Shown here: in pieces, positions 1-7,700 of the stretch | Layout of the letters: every line of letters starts with the position of its first letter | Position numbering within the stretch: position 1 is the first letter of the stretch | DNA from: Christensenella sp. UBA3792 | GTDB lineage: Bacteria; Bacillota; Clostridia; Christensenellales; CAG-138 | Direction: 5' to 3' | NCBI GenBank assembly: GCA_002369195.1 | Contig: DFEW01000052.1 | Span: 1 to 12,153 of the forward strand | DNA: 12,153 nucleotides | Made by a program: the position numbers and the translations under genes | The notes under the pieces: model-generated | What the model saw: the letters and a program-made list of their open reading frames with translations, nothing else | Databases searched by the model: none | What the model was told of the DNA's origin: nothing

Positions 1-22
1 CCCCTTGCACAGGGGAGCCATG
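1..22 (-). repeat. Edge-truncated copy of double-hairpin intergenic repeat
   Basis: Positions 1-22 are the exact reverse complement of the first part of the repeat at 8299-8320, including the short hairpin CCCCT-GTGCA-AGGGG. The second hairpin half would lie beyond the left edge and is not visible. The copy sits just past the terminator of the citrate operon, as the other copies sit past the terminator of the NlpC/P60 gene. Bases 23-70 show nothing I can identify. Confidence 0.75.
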
Positions 23-70
23 CATTGCGCGCAGTCCAAGCGCCAACTCCGCCCCGCAGGGAAGAAGCGC

Positions 71-103
71 AAAAGAAAAAGGGGTGCGGTTAACACCCCT
101 TTT
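71..103 (-). terminator. Rho-independent terminator of the citrate operon
   Basis: A perfect 10-bp stem AAAAGGGGTG (77-86) / CACCCCTTTT (94-103) with a 7-nt loop lies about 17 bp after the permease stop codon. On the minus strand it is followed by TTTTTCTTTT. The position and U-run fit a terminator ending the citD-citE-citF-permease transcript. Confidence 0.9.
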
Positions 104-120
104 GCGGTCGGTTGATCAGA

Positions 121-1563
121 TCACAGCGGCATGATGCCGAAGATTGCGGCAAAGATCATGCACAGGATCGAGAAGCCCCATACGTAGAGGAAGCTTGCCT
201 TGATGTGGTCCTTGATCTCGACTTCCGCGAGACCGGTGCCGAGCAGCGTAGCCGGAACCATCGGGCTGATGAACGTCGCGCAGTTGCGGCAGACGACCAT
301 CGCGACCGCGATCGGCAGCGCATTGACGCCGAACGCCTGACCGATGCCGATCATGACCGGCAGCATGCCGTAGAAGTAGCTGTCGGTATCAAACGCCAGC
401 GCCAGCGGCACGGAGAGGATACCGATGATCAGCGGCAGGTGCTGACCGAGCGCCGAGGGCAGGATCGACGAAACGATGTTCGCGAGGCAGCGCACGACGG
501 ACGGGAGCGCGTCGGCGGGCAGCTCCATGACCTTTGCGGAGATCGCCTTGCCGTCCACGCCGATGCTCGTGGTCAGAACGCCCATCAGGACGGCCGCGCC
601 CATCAGGGTGGAGCACATCATCAGAGCGGGACCTGCATGCAGGTTGATGATCTTCTTGTGCATCTTCGCGGAGAAGCCGTAGTTGATGAACAGCGCGAGC
701 GCGCAGCCGATCATGAACGGCACATAGCTCGGGAACACGTCCCAGATGAGCATCGCGATGATCGCGATCGTGAGCAGGATGTTCACGATGAACAGCTTCG
801 GACGCGCCAGCTCGTTCTCCTTGTCCTCATGCAGCGCTTCTTTGAGGTCGACTTCGCCTTCGACCTGCGCAAGCTTGCCGTGCAGACCTGCGCCGCGGCG
901 CTTCTCCAGCAGACCGGAGAGAACCGCATGCACCAGAGCGAGCGCGATGCCGAAGATCTGGATCGGCAGGATCGTGCGCCACAGCGCGCCGGCTTCCATG
1001 CCGAGGACGGACGCCGCGCGCATGGTCGGACCGGCCCACGGCATCAGGTTCAGAACGCCCATCGCGAGAACCGCGATCCTGAGGAGGGTGGTCGGACGCA
1101 TGTGCATGCGCTTAAAGACCGGCAGCATCGCCGGAATGACGATGCAGAACGTGGATGCGCCGCCGCCGTCGAGATGGCCGACGAGCGCGATGATCGCGGT
1201 CACGACGCAGACGCCGATGACGTTGTCGCCGACGAGCTTCATCAGCTTGCCTATGATGACGTCAAACATGCCGGCGTCGGTCATGATGCCGAAGTACAGA
1301 ACCGAGAACACGAACAGCGCTGCGGTCGGGCCGGTGCTCGAGAAACCGGACTTGATCATGGTTGCGATGTCGTCGAAGCTGTACCGACCGAGCAGCACCA
1401 TGATCACGGCAAGGATTGCCGGAAAGACGATGAACGCGATCGCCGGCTGCATTTTGCTCTTAAACAGCGTGACGACGATCGCAGCGATGGTCAGAAGGCC
1501 CAGAATGCCGATGAACGTATCGGACTGCATGAACCCCCAGACCGCTGTGAAGAAATTACCCAT
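121..1563 (-). CDS. CitMHS-family citrate:cation/proton symporter
   Basis: The 480-residue product is a polytopic inner-membrane protein with roughly 12 hydrophobic segments and a charged cytoplasmic-type loop at about residues 218-256, which separates two halves. It resembles Bacillus CitM/CitH of the CitMHS family, which import citrate complexed with a divalent metal together with protons. Matching landmarks are the stretch LYFGIMTDAGMFD (about 89-101), the HLDGGGAST motif (130-138), LNLMPWAGPTMRA (about 171-183) and the C-terminal region around SPMVPATLLGTGLAEVE (about 433-449). The ATG at 1563 follows GGAGGAGG with good spacing. It lies 77 bp after citF, with a hairpin between, and is the last gene before the terminator. 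Context next to citrate lyase makes citrate the likely substrate. Metal preference (Mg versus Ca) cannot be read from the sequence. Confidence 0.9.
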   Translation of the reverse strand: MGNFFTAVWGFMQSDTFIGILGLLTIAAIVVTLFKSKMQPAIAFIVFPAILAVIMVLLGRYSFDDIATMIKSGFSSTGPTAALFVFSVLYFGIMTDAGMFDVIIGKLMKLVGDNVIGVCVVTAIIALVGHLDGGGASTFCIVIPAMLPVFKRMHMRPTTLLRIAVLAMGVLNLMPWAGPTMRAASVLGMEAGALWRTILPIQIFGIALALVHAVLSGLLEKRRGAGLHGKLAQVEGEVDLKEALHEDKENELARPKLFIVNILLTIAIIAMLIWDVFPSYVPFMIGCALALFINYGFSAKMHKKIINLHAGPALMMCSTLMGAAVLMGVLTTSIGVDGKAISAKVMELPADALPSVVRCLANIVSSILPSALGQHLPLIIGILSVPLALAFDTDSYFYGMLPVMIGIGQAFGVNALPIAVAMVVCRNCATFISPMVPATLLGTGLAEVEIKDHIKASFLYVWGFSILCMIFAAIFGIMPL

Positions 1564-1597
1564 TTTTCCTCCTCCGATCCTCTATTGAAACAAACGG

Positions 1598-1629
1598 TCC
1601 CGGGGAAGGGCCTGCGCGATTCCCCGGGA
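1598..1629 (-). promoter_or_regulatory. Intercistronic hairpin between citF and permease
   Basis: A perfect 10-bp stem TCCCGGGGAA (1598-1607) / TTCCCCGGGA (1620-1629) with a 12-nt loop sits between the citF stop and the permease ribosome binding site. The minus-strand sequence after it is CCGTTTGTTTC, only moderately U-rich. It may be a leaky terminator or an RNA-stability element that sets permease expression relative to the lyase subunits. This role is inferred. Confidence 0.5.
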
Positions 1630-1640
1630 TCAGCAAACGC

Positions 1641-3200
1641 TTACTCCAGCGTGAACGGCTTGATCTTTCTGACGACGTCGAGAATCGTGCCGTCGCGCGC
1701 TTCGAGCACGGCGACGACCTTGTCTTCCCACTGCAGCTCGTCCGGTCTGCCCACCAGGGAGTACGCTTTGTCCTTGAGCCACTCGATCGACACGTGCGGG
1801 ATGCCCGCGTTGTCGAGACATTCGATCAGGTCGGGACGCAGCGGGTTCACCGCGATGCCGTAGTCGGTGACGAGCACGTCGACGCAGTCGCCCGGCGTGG
1901 TGACCGTCACGACATGTTCGCAGACCGTCGCCATTCTGCCGCGCGTCAGCGGCGTGACGATGATGCAGCACTTGCTGCCCGCCGCAGTGTCCGGATGTCC
2001 GCCGGGCGCGCCGCGCAGCACGCCGTCCGAGCCGGTCAGCACGTTGACGTTGAAGCCGGTGTCGATCTCCAGCGCCGCGAGCACGACGAAATCGAGCTTG
2101 TTGACAAACGCGCCCTTGTTCGCGGGGTTCGCGTACTGGCTTGCGCTCATCTCGAAGTGGTTCGGCGTCCGGTTGATCGAATTGACCGCGTCAAGGTCGA
2201 AGTCCTGCACGTCGATGACCTTGCCGACCTTGCCCTTCTTCAGAAGCTCGACCATCGGACCGCAGATGCCGCCGATCGCCCAGCCCATCTTGATATTGCG
2301 CTCGTCCATGTACTTTTCGAGGAACAGGTTCGCCGCCAAGCTTGGACCGCCGACGCCGGTCTGGAACGAGAAGCCGTCCTTGAAGTACGGGGTGGACGCA
2401 ATGACCTTTGCGACGTTTTCCGCCATCATCAGGTCGCGCGGGTTCTGCGAGATGCGCGCCGCCGCCGATGCGATCTTCTTCGGGTTGCCGATCGAATCGA
2501 CCATCACGACCGCGTCCACATCGATCGCCTCGACGGATGCCGGCATGTTCGGGAAATCGACGAGGCAGTCGGTGACGACGACGACGTGATCCGCGTACTT
2601 CGCGTCCGTCATCGCGTAGCCCATCGAGCCGCAGTTCGATTTACCGCCGATGCCGCGGCAGTTGCCGACGCAGTCGGAGGTCGGCGCCGCGATGAACGCG
2701 ATGTCGATGTGCACTTCGCCGCCCTCGATCGCGCGCGGACGTCCGCCGTGGCTGCGGATGATCGCCGGGGTCTTGAGCTTGCCCGCCGAAACGACCTCGC
2801 CCATTCTGCCGCGGATGCCGCTCGTCTGGATGCCGACGACCTTGCCCTGCTCGATGTAATCCGCGATCGGGTCATGCGCCGCGCCGAGACTCGACGCCGC
2901 GATCGTCAGATTGTCGAGACCGAGCTCCTCGATCGCCGCCTTCATGACCATGTTGACCACGAAGTCGCCGTCGCGCAGGTGATGGTGGAACGAGAACGTC
3001 ATGCCGCTCTTTGCGCCGCACTGACGGAGCGCGTCCGCAAGCGTCGGGACGATTTTGCTTTCCTGCGGCTTTTCAAAGCGGCGGGTGCACGGCGAGGCCT
3101 TCTTGAGGTACTTGCCATCCATGTAGTTCTTGCCCTGATAGACTTCCTTGCCGTTTACAAGCAGAAAATCGGGAATATCTCTTCCGACGTAGTTTTTCAT
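1641..3200 (-). CDS. citF: Citrate lyase alpha subunit (citrate CoA-transferase)
   Basis: The 519-residue product matches CitF over its full length (the Klebsiella protein is about 508 residues). CitF swaps the acetyl group on the acyl carrier protein for citrate, forming citryl-ACP for cleavage by CitE. Recognisable blocks include GMTFSFHHHLRDGDFVVNM near residue 65-83, TSGIRGRMGE, IRSHGGRPRAIE, GKSNCGSMGYA, VDFPNMPASVEA, FSFQTGVGGPSLA, FNVNVLTGSDGVLRGAPGGH and VLVTDYGIAVNPLRPDLIE. The ATG overlaps the citE stop as ATGA (3197-3200) and is preceded by GAGGGGGAT, indicating translational coupling. It is a soluble cytoplasmic subunit of the CitDEF complex. The length and motif set look intact. 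Confidence 0.97.
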   Translation of the reverse strand: MKNYVGRDIPDFLLVNGKEVYQGKNYMDGKYLKKASPCTRRFEKPQESKIVPTLADALRQCGAKSGMTFSFHHHLRDGDFVVNMVMKAAIEELGLDNLTIAASSLGAAHDPIADYIEQGKVVGIQTSGIRGRMGEVVSAGKLKTPAIIRSHGGRPRAIEGGEVHIDIAFIAAPTSDCVGNCRGIGGKSNCGSMGYAMTDAKYADHVVVVTDCLVDFPNMPASVEAIDVDAVVMVDSIGNPKKIASAAARISQNPRDLMMAENVAKVIASTPYFKDGFSFQTGVGGPSLAANLFLEKYMDERNIKMGWAIGGICGPMVELLKKGKVGKVIDVQDFDLDAVNSINRTPNHFEMSASQYANPANKGAFVNKLDFVVLAALEIDTGFNVNVLTGSDGVLRGAPGGHPDTAAGSKCCIIVTPLTRGRMATVCEHVVTVTTPGDCVDVLVTDYGIAVNPLRPDLIECLDNAGIPHVSIEWLKDKAYSLVGRPDELQWEDKVVAVLEARDGTILDVVRKIKPFTLE

Positions 3201-4111
3201 ACCAGATCCCCCTCATATAAACCGCAGGCACGGGCGAGCTTCAAGGTGCGTTCCGCGCCGGGAATGAATGCGATGTCGATCATCTTGCCGTCCACGGTAA
3301 AGACGCCGACGCCCGCGGCGGACTGCTCGCGGTATGCGCGGACGATCTTTTCCGCCTGCAGGATTTCCTTCTCGGTCGGAGCGAACAGTTCGTGCACCAG
3401 CCGGATCTGCTTCGGATTGATCAAGCTCTTGCCGTCAAAGCCCATCGCCTTGTTCTGGCGCACCTCGGCCTCGTATCCTTCCATATCGTCGAGGTTCGTA
3501 AAGACCGTGTCGAAGCACTGGACGCCCGCGGCGCGCGCCGCGATCAGCATCTGTCCGCGCGCGACGAGCATGTCGACGCCGTCGGGCTGGGGCTTGGTCT
3601 GCATGCACTTGCGGAAGTCGCCGCCGGAGATCGCCACGCCGAACATGCGCTCGGACGCGGTGCAGATCTCGTACGCGTTCAGAATGCCCTTCGGGCTTTC
3701 GAGCGCCGCCATCAGCAGCGTTCTGCCGACTTCCACGCCGAATTCCTTTTCCGCCGCCTCCACGGCCGCTTCCACGGTATGCACATCCTGCGCGCTCTCG
3801 CACTTGGCGATGCGGATGCCGTCCGCGCCGCCCGCAACGCACACGCGGATATCCTCCTGCCAGTGCGGCGTGTCAAGACCGTTGATGCGCACGATGACCT
3901 CGGTGTCGCCGTAATCGATCGTTTTCAGCGCATGATACAGCGAAAAGCGCGCCGCATCCTTCTGGTTCTCGGCAACCGCGTCCTCAAGGTCGAGCATGAT
4001 GCTGTCGCAGCCGTAGATGTACGCGTCCTTGATGAGACCGGGCTTTTGCGCGTTCATGAACATCATCGTTCGGCGCAGACGGAACCGTTCCGGTTTCGGC
4101 CTCGGGATCAT
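3197..4111 (-). CDS. citE: Citrate lyase beta subunit (citryl-ACP lyase)
   Basis: The 304-residue product is CitE of the HpcH/HpaI-type TIM-barrel family, which cleaves citryl-ACP to oxaloacetate and acetyl-ACP using Mg2+. Visible landmarks are RRTMMFMNAQ near the N-terminus, SIMLDLEDAV (37-46), the substrate-binding RINGLDTP (75-82), LESPKGILNAYEI with the probable metal ligand Glu138, Asp165 in ISGGDF, and GFDGKSLINPKQIRLVHELFAPT (224-246). I chose the ATG at 4111. It overlaps the citD stop as ATGA and has GGGGAGGTG about 8 nt upstream. A longer frame opening with GTG at 4129 would put that Shine-Dalgarno site inside the coding region. The ISGGDF segment differs from the more usual A-E-D-Y-type sequence of CitE proteins, but the acid is kept. 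Confidence 0.96.
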   Translation of the reverse strand: MIPRPKPERFRLRRTMMFMNAQKPGLIKDAYIYGCDSIMLDLEDAVAENQKDAARFSLYHALKTIDYGDTEVIVRINGLDTPHWQEDIRVCVAGGADGIRIAKCESAQDVHTVEAAVEAAEKEFGVEVGRTLLMAALESPKGILNAYEICTASERMFGVAISGGDFRKCMQTKPQPDGVDMLVARGQMLIAARAAGVQCFDTVFTNLDDMEGYEAEVRQNKAMGFDGKSLINPKQIRLVHELFAPTEKEILQAEKIVRAYREQSAAGVGVFTVDGKMIDIAFIPGAERTLKLARACGLYEGDLV

Positions 4112-4410
4112 TGGATGACACCTCCCCACGGGATATCCTTTTCGGATGCGTCACAGCTTCTGAACACCGCGCATTCCACGCGCGCTTTCAGCGTGCAGTC
4201 CAAGGCGCCTTTGTCGACCACGTTGATTTTCACGCTGTCGACGTCCAGACGCTTGAGCGTCTCCATCACGGTCTCGCGGATCTGCCGTCCGTACTGGTTC
4301 ATTACGCTCGAGGTCAGCGTCAGCTCGATCTTGCCGTCACCGGGCTCGACCGAAACGAGCGCGTCGCTGGATTCCACCGTACCCGCGATCGCGGGCTTAG
4401 AAATGATCAT
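4108..4410 (-). CDS. citD: Citrate lyase gamma subunit (acyl carrier protein)
   Basis: The 100-residue product is CitD, the small carrier subunit of citrate lyase (Klebsiella CitD is about 97 residues). The motif IAGTVESSDALV near the N-terminus corresponds to the site where the phosphoribosyl-dephospho-CoA prosthetic group is attached. Ser14 falls at the same position as the modified serine of Klebsiella CitD. The later segments VVDKGALDCTLKARVECAVFR also match the family. I chose the ATG at 4410 because AAGGAGGAAGCAC lies directly before it. An in-frame upstream ATG at 4443 sits close to the predicted transcription start and lacks such a site. It is first in the operon and overlaps citE by ATGA. 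Activation needs CitX/CitG and CitC, none of which is encoded here. Confidence 0.96.
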   Translation of the reverse strand: MIISKPAIAGTVESSDALVSVEPGDGKIELTLTSSVMNQYGRQIRETVMETLKRLDVDSVKINVVDKGALDCTLKARVECAVFRSCDASEKDIPWGGVIQ

Positions 4411-4430
4411 GTGCTTCCTCCTTGTTTTTT

Positions 4431-4465
4431 CATGGTATTCCATGGTTATATATCATCATACCATG
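4431..4465. promoter_or_regulatory. Inverted repeat over cit promoter, possible operator
   Basis: CATGGTAT (4431-4438) and ATACCATG (4458-4465) are perfect 8-bp inverted arms separated by 19 bp. One arm overlaps the -10 box and the other lies in the early transcribed leader. A further CCATGG palindrome sits between them at 4440-4445. This geometry suits a dimeric repressor blocking promoter access, but no regulator is identified and the assignment is inferred. Confidence 0.4.
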
Positions 4466-4483
4466 CGCGCAAAATCCGGTAAA
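4455..4483 (-). promoter_or_regulatory. Sigma-A-type promoter of the citDEF operon
   Basis: On the minus strand TTTACC (-35, 4478-4483) and TATGAT (-10, 4455-4460) are separated by exactly 17 bp. Upstream is an A/T-rich tract of T and A runs (about 4486-4515) that could act as an UP element. The predicted start of transcription is near 4447, leaving a leader of about 37 nt before the citD ATG. Confidence 0.75.
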
Positions 4484-4535
4484 GCCCTTTTTTCGTTTTT
4501 TGCAAAATATCTGCATATCCATGCGCAATACCGCT

Positions 4536-4564
4536 AAAAACCCCGCCCGTAAAAGCGGGCGGGG
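4536..4564 (-). terminator. Rho-independent terminator of the lipase operon
   Basis: A perfect 9-bp GC stem CCCCGCCCG (4541-4549) / CGGGCGGGG (4556-4564) with a 6-nt loop is followed on the minus strand by TTTTTAGCGG. It lies 40 bp after the stop of the small ORF and upstream of the cit promoter, so it insulates the two transcription units. Confidence 0.92.
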
Positions 4565-4604
4565 AAGAATTCATAAGAATGCCGCACCCTATGCGGATGA
4601 TTCG

Positions 4605-4727
4605 TTAGGAAAGAGGGATTTCAGGGGTAACAGGATCAGGATCAGGATCAGGAGAGCTTACGATCACATCCTCTTCCTGCAAGGCAATCAGTTCCAGTTC
4701 CAGTTTACGGTATTCTTTCCGTTCCAT
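4605..4727 (-). CDS. Small 40-residue protein after the lipase
   Basis: A 40-codon frame begins at ATG 4727, only 14 bp after the lipase stop, and is preceded by a strong AAAGGAGATT site. It ends in TAA before the shared terminator, so it is probably cotranscribed with the lipase. The product has a charged, amphipathic N-terminal half (MERKEYRKLELELIALQEED), then VIVSS, a Pro-Asp repeat PDPDPDP and a short tail ending PLS. There is no signal peptide, membrane segment or cysteine. The pattern of a Tyr near the start, Glu/Leu alternation and a DVI-x-S/T-S element resembles short orphan proteins I recall from gut Clostridia. Their function is not known to me. The Pro-Asp stretch comes from a 6-bp tandem repeat. 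Translation is inferred from the ribosome binding site and spacing. Confidence 0.7.
   Translation of the reverse strand: MERKEYRKLELELIALQEEDVIVSSPDPDPDPVTPEIPLS
4631..4652. repeat. Hexanucleotide tandem repeat (CAGGAT x 3.7)
   Basis: Three full copies plus four bases of CAGGAT occur in a row inside the small ORF, where they encode alternating Pro and Asp in frame. A six-base unit can expand or shrink without breaking the frame. Confidence 0.85.
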
Positions 4728-4741
4728 GGGAATCTCCTTTC

Positions 4742-7700
4742 TCAGTGTCCTGCTGCGATGTAGCCCTTTACGGCTTCGCAGTATGTATAGAGTGCCGCTA
4801 CGCAGTTCTGCGCATCGGTGTCGTTCAAATACGGGTTCGATGCATCTGTGCTCAAAATGTATTTGACGTAGTACAGAGCGACCGCTTTGATCTCGAATGC
4901 GCCGTTCGCGTCGCCGTTGACGCTGAATACATCGGAAAGCCGGTGCGCCGAGATGTTCTTGATTCGAATCTCATAGCGTGCCTTTCCTTCGCTCGTCGTT
5001 CCGTACGCATTCAGAACGTATTCCTGATTGCCGAGCTTCACGCCCGCATCTCCGGGATTCAGCGTCGTACCGTTCACGGTCAGCGTCGGAGCAGCCGCGC
5101 CGCTCTTCATCGTCAGTCGCAGAATGATCGACGTTTCCGACTCCATCGAAAGCGCAAACGAGACGGATTCGATATCGGTATTCTCGATGCTTCTTTCGAT
5201 TCCGTAACCGCTGACTGCTTCGCGAATCGCATTCAGATCGTAGGAATCCGTGTAGCCGGGCATCAGCGCATACGTGCCGCTCGGTACGTTGTGGAAGGTG
5301 AACAGGAACGGCTGTGCGTAATGACCGTAATCCGCGATCGATTTGACCATCTTGAGCGTCGCGTCGTCGTACGGGCTTGTTGCCTCGCCGTTGAAATACG
5401 GTTCGAAGTACGAAATGTATTTCTTGACGGAGTATTCCTTGTTCACCGTGAATTCTTGACCGTCGACGGTATAATACAGGGTCGCGGTTACGGTATCCGC
5501 CATCTGCAGCGCGTTGACGTGGCAGGTGAAGCGATACCGGTTGACACCGGCACTGGTCTTAAAGTCCGCGGCATCGAATTCATCGCGATCCTGACCGGTC
5601 GTACCGACCGTGAAGGTCATATAGCTGCCGGAGGGATCGATGCCTTCGGGGAACTCCACGAAGAAGTTCAGTCCGAGGTCGCCGGACATCGTGATCGATA
5701 CCGTCTTGAACGCCGGCGCGATGCGCGGGAGGGTGATCTCTGCTTGCTGCGTGCCGAAAGCGGGATTGGTAAACGTCGCGACGTAGCGACCGATGCCGGA
5801 GGTGGTTGCGGTCGGCGGGGTGACGATCTCGTAGGTCGTTTCAACCGTTTCGGTCTCGACGTGCGTTTCGTCGTGCGCGCAGACGCGGGTCGCCGTCGCG
5901 GTGCTGTAATCGGCTGCCCAGGTGCAGGTGATCTCGCCCCAATCGTGACCGAGCGCCGGAACGATCCAGCTGTCCTGCGCAATCTCGGTAACGCCCGCCT
6001 CGTCGGCAAAGTACTTGCCGCACACGCTGCAATACCAGTATGCGTTGTTGCCTTCGGTCAGGCACGTTTCGGCGATCGCTTTGTGCGCTTCCATGGTATG
6101 CCCGAGCGCGGCGATCGGCACGTTCTTCTGATAGTCGTCGTAGTAATCCGCGTTCGCCTCGCTGCAGAGGCAGTAGCGGTAGCCGAGCCCTTCCTCGGTG
6201 CAGGTCGGCTTGTGCCCCTCGTAGGGCACATCGGTATAGGTATGCGTATGCGCGGGACGGCCGCCGTTCTCTTCGGTTTGCGTATACTTTGCAAGCGTCG
6301 TAAACCGTGCGCCGGGATCGCCCGCGGCATTGATCTGCGCCTGCAGCACCGAATAGGTGTCCATATAGTGCGGCTCGGTGAGCTTGGAGGCGTAACTGAT
6401 CAGACTCTGCTTATCAAAGTCGAACTTGTCCGCCAGCTTGTTGCTCGTGAGGTAGTTCCAGCCGCCGCCGAGCGTATTGCCCTGCGCAACCTGAACGAGC
6501 AGCTCGACAAGCACTTGCAGACAGTATGCGGGGGTCTCGCAGGCGCCGTCATGCCAGTAACTGTATTTCTTCAGACGGGTCGCATAACCGTTCCAATCGC
6601 TTTCGGAGAATCCGCCGAGGCCGAAGATGCCGCCTTCTTTTGCGCGGAACGTCGTGCTCTGGTAATTTCCGACCGTCTCGCCTTCATGCGTATGTCCGCA
6701 GTGATACACGTACACCTCGCGCCAGCCGAGGATCTTGCCCGGATTGTTGCGGTCGGCGTTCTCGCCGGTGATGCAGACGAACTTGCCGAGCAGCGTTTTC
6801 ATATCGCTTGCCGTCAGATATTTATCGCTATAGGTCTCGCCGGTAGCCGTTTTGATCTCCGCAGCCCACTGTGAAGCATCCACTGTCGCGGTCTTGCCGT
6901 AGCGGGTGAAGCCCCATTCGGGCATGGGGAGCGTCGGAATGAAGTCGTTGCTGTTGATGAGGTTGAAGATGCAGTCGTATTTCTCCGCCGACGCTTCGGT
7001 GTTCGCGGTGTTGAACGGAGCGGCAAAGGTATAGGCATAGACCTCGCTGCCCTCGTCGATCAGATAGGACGCCATCAGATTGCCGACGGCCGCGCCGCGC
7101 GAATGTCCGGTGATCCAGCAGGTGAGCGACGCGCCGGGTAGGGCGTCGAGCGCGGGCTTCACGTAGGTCGGATAATACGTTTCCTTATAGTATTTCAGAA
7201 TGCGCGTCGCGCATACGTCGAAACCGCGGTGGTTCGTCTTGCGCGTCCAGTCGTCGTTTTTCTGACGCGGGTTCTTTCCCGCGACGGAATCGTATGCGTC
7301 AAAGAAACGAACGAGATCGCCCATATGGAAATTGGAGCTCCATTCTTCGAGCGACTTGCTGTCCGTGCCGCGCACCCAGATCGCGACGATGACCTTGGTT
7401 TTGCCGTCATAGGTCACGGTTTTATGCCCGATCAGCGCTTCGCACAGATCGTCGTCGTTGTACTCACTCGAGAGTTTGAAGTCCTGTACATCTTGGAAAC
7501 CGAACAGCTGCATCAGTTCTCTGCCGTTCAGTTTTTTTGACGTCGAAACCGTACCGCCCGACCACGTCTGCTCGGCGTCCAGCGTCAGATAGGCGTTATC
7601 GTACGCAGACGTCTTATCCATGTACGCAAGCGCGGCGCCCATCACGGAGAAGGTCGCAAGATCCGGCTGATAGGATGTATTGGATTTGAAGAAATTGCGG

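Noticed and set aside
112..3914. Long plus-strand frames opposite the permease, citF and citE
   Set aside because: The products are Arg/Asp/His-rich and typical of antisense shadows of GC-rich genes. The minus-strand frames match known proteins over their full length.
4112..4129. GTG start giving CitE six extra N-terminal residues
   Set aside because: It would place the ribosome binding site GGGGAGGTG inside the gene. The ATG at 4111 has that site at good spacing and an ATGA overlap with citD.
4411..4535. Riboswitch in the cit leader
   Set aside because: The predicted leader is only about 37 nt and shows no conserved aptamer or terminator structure.
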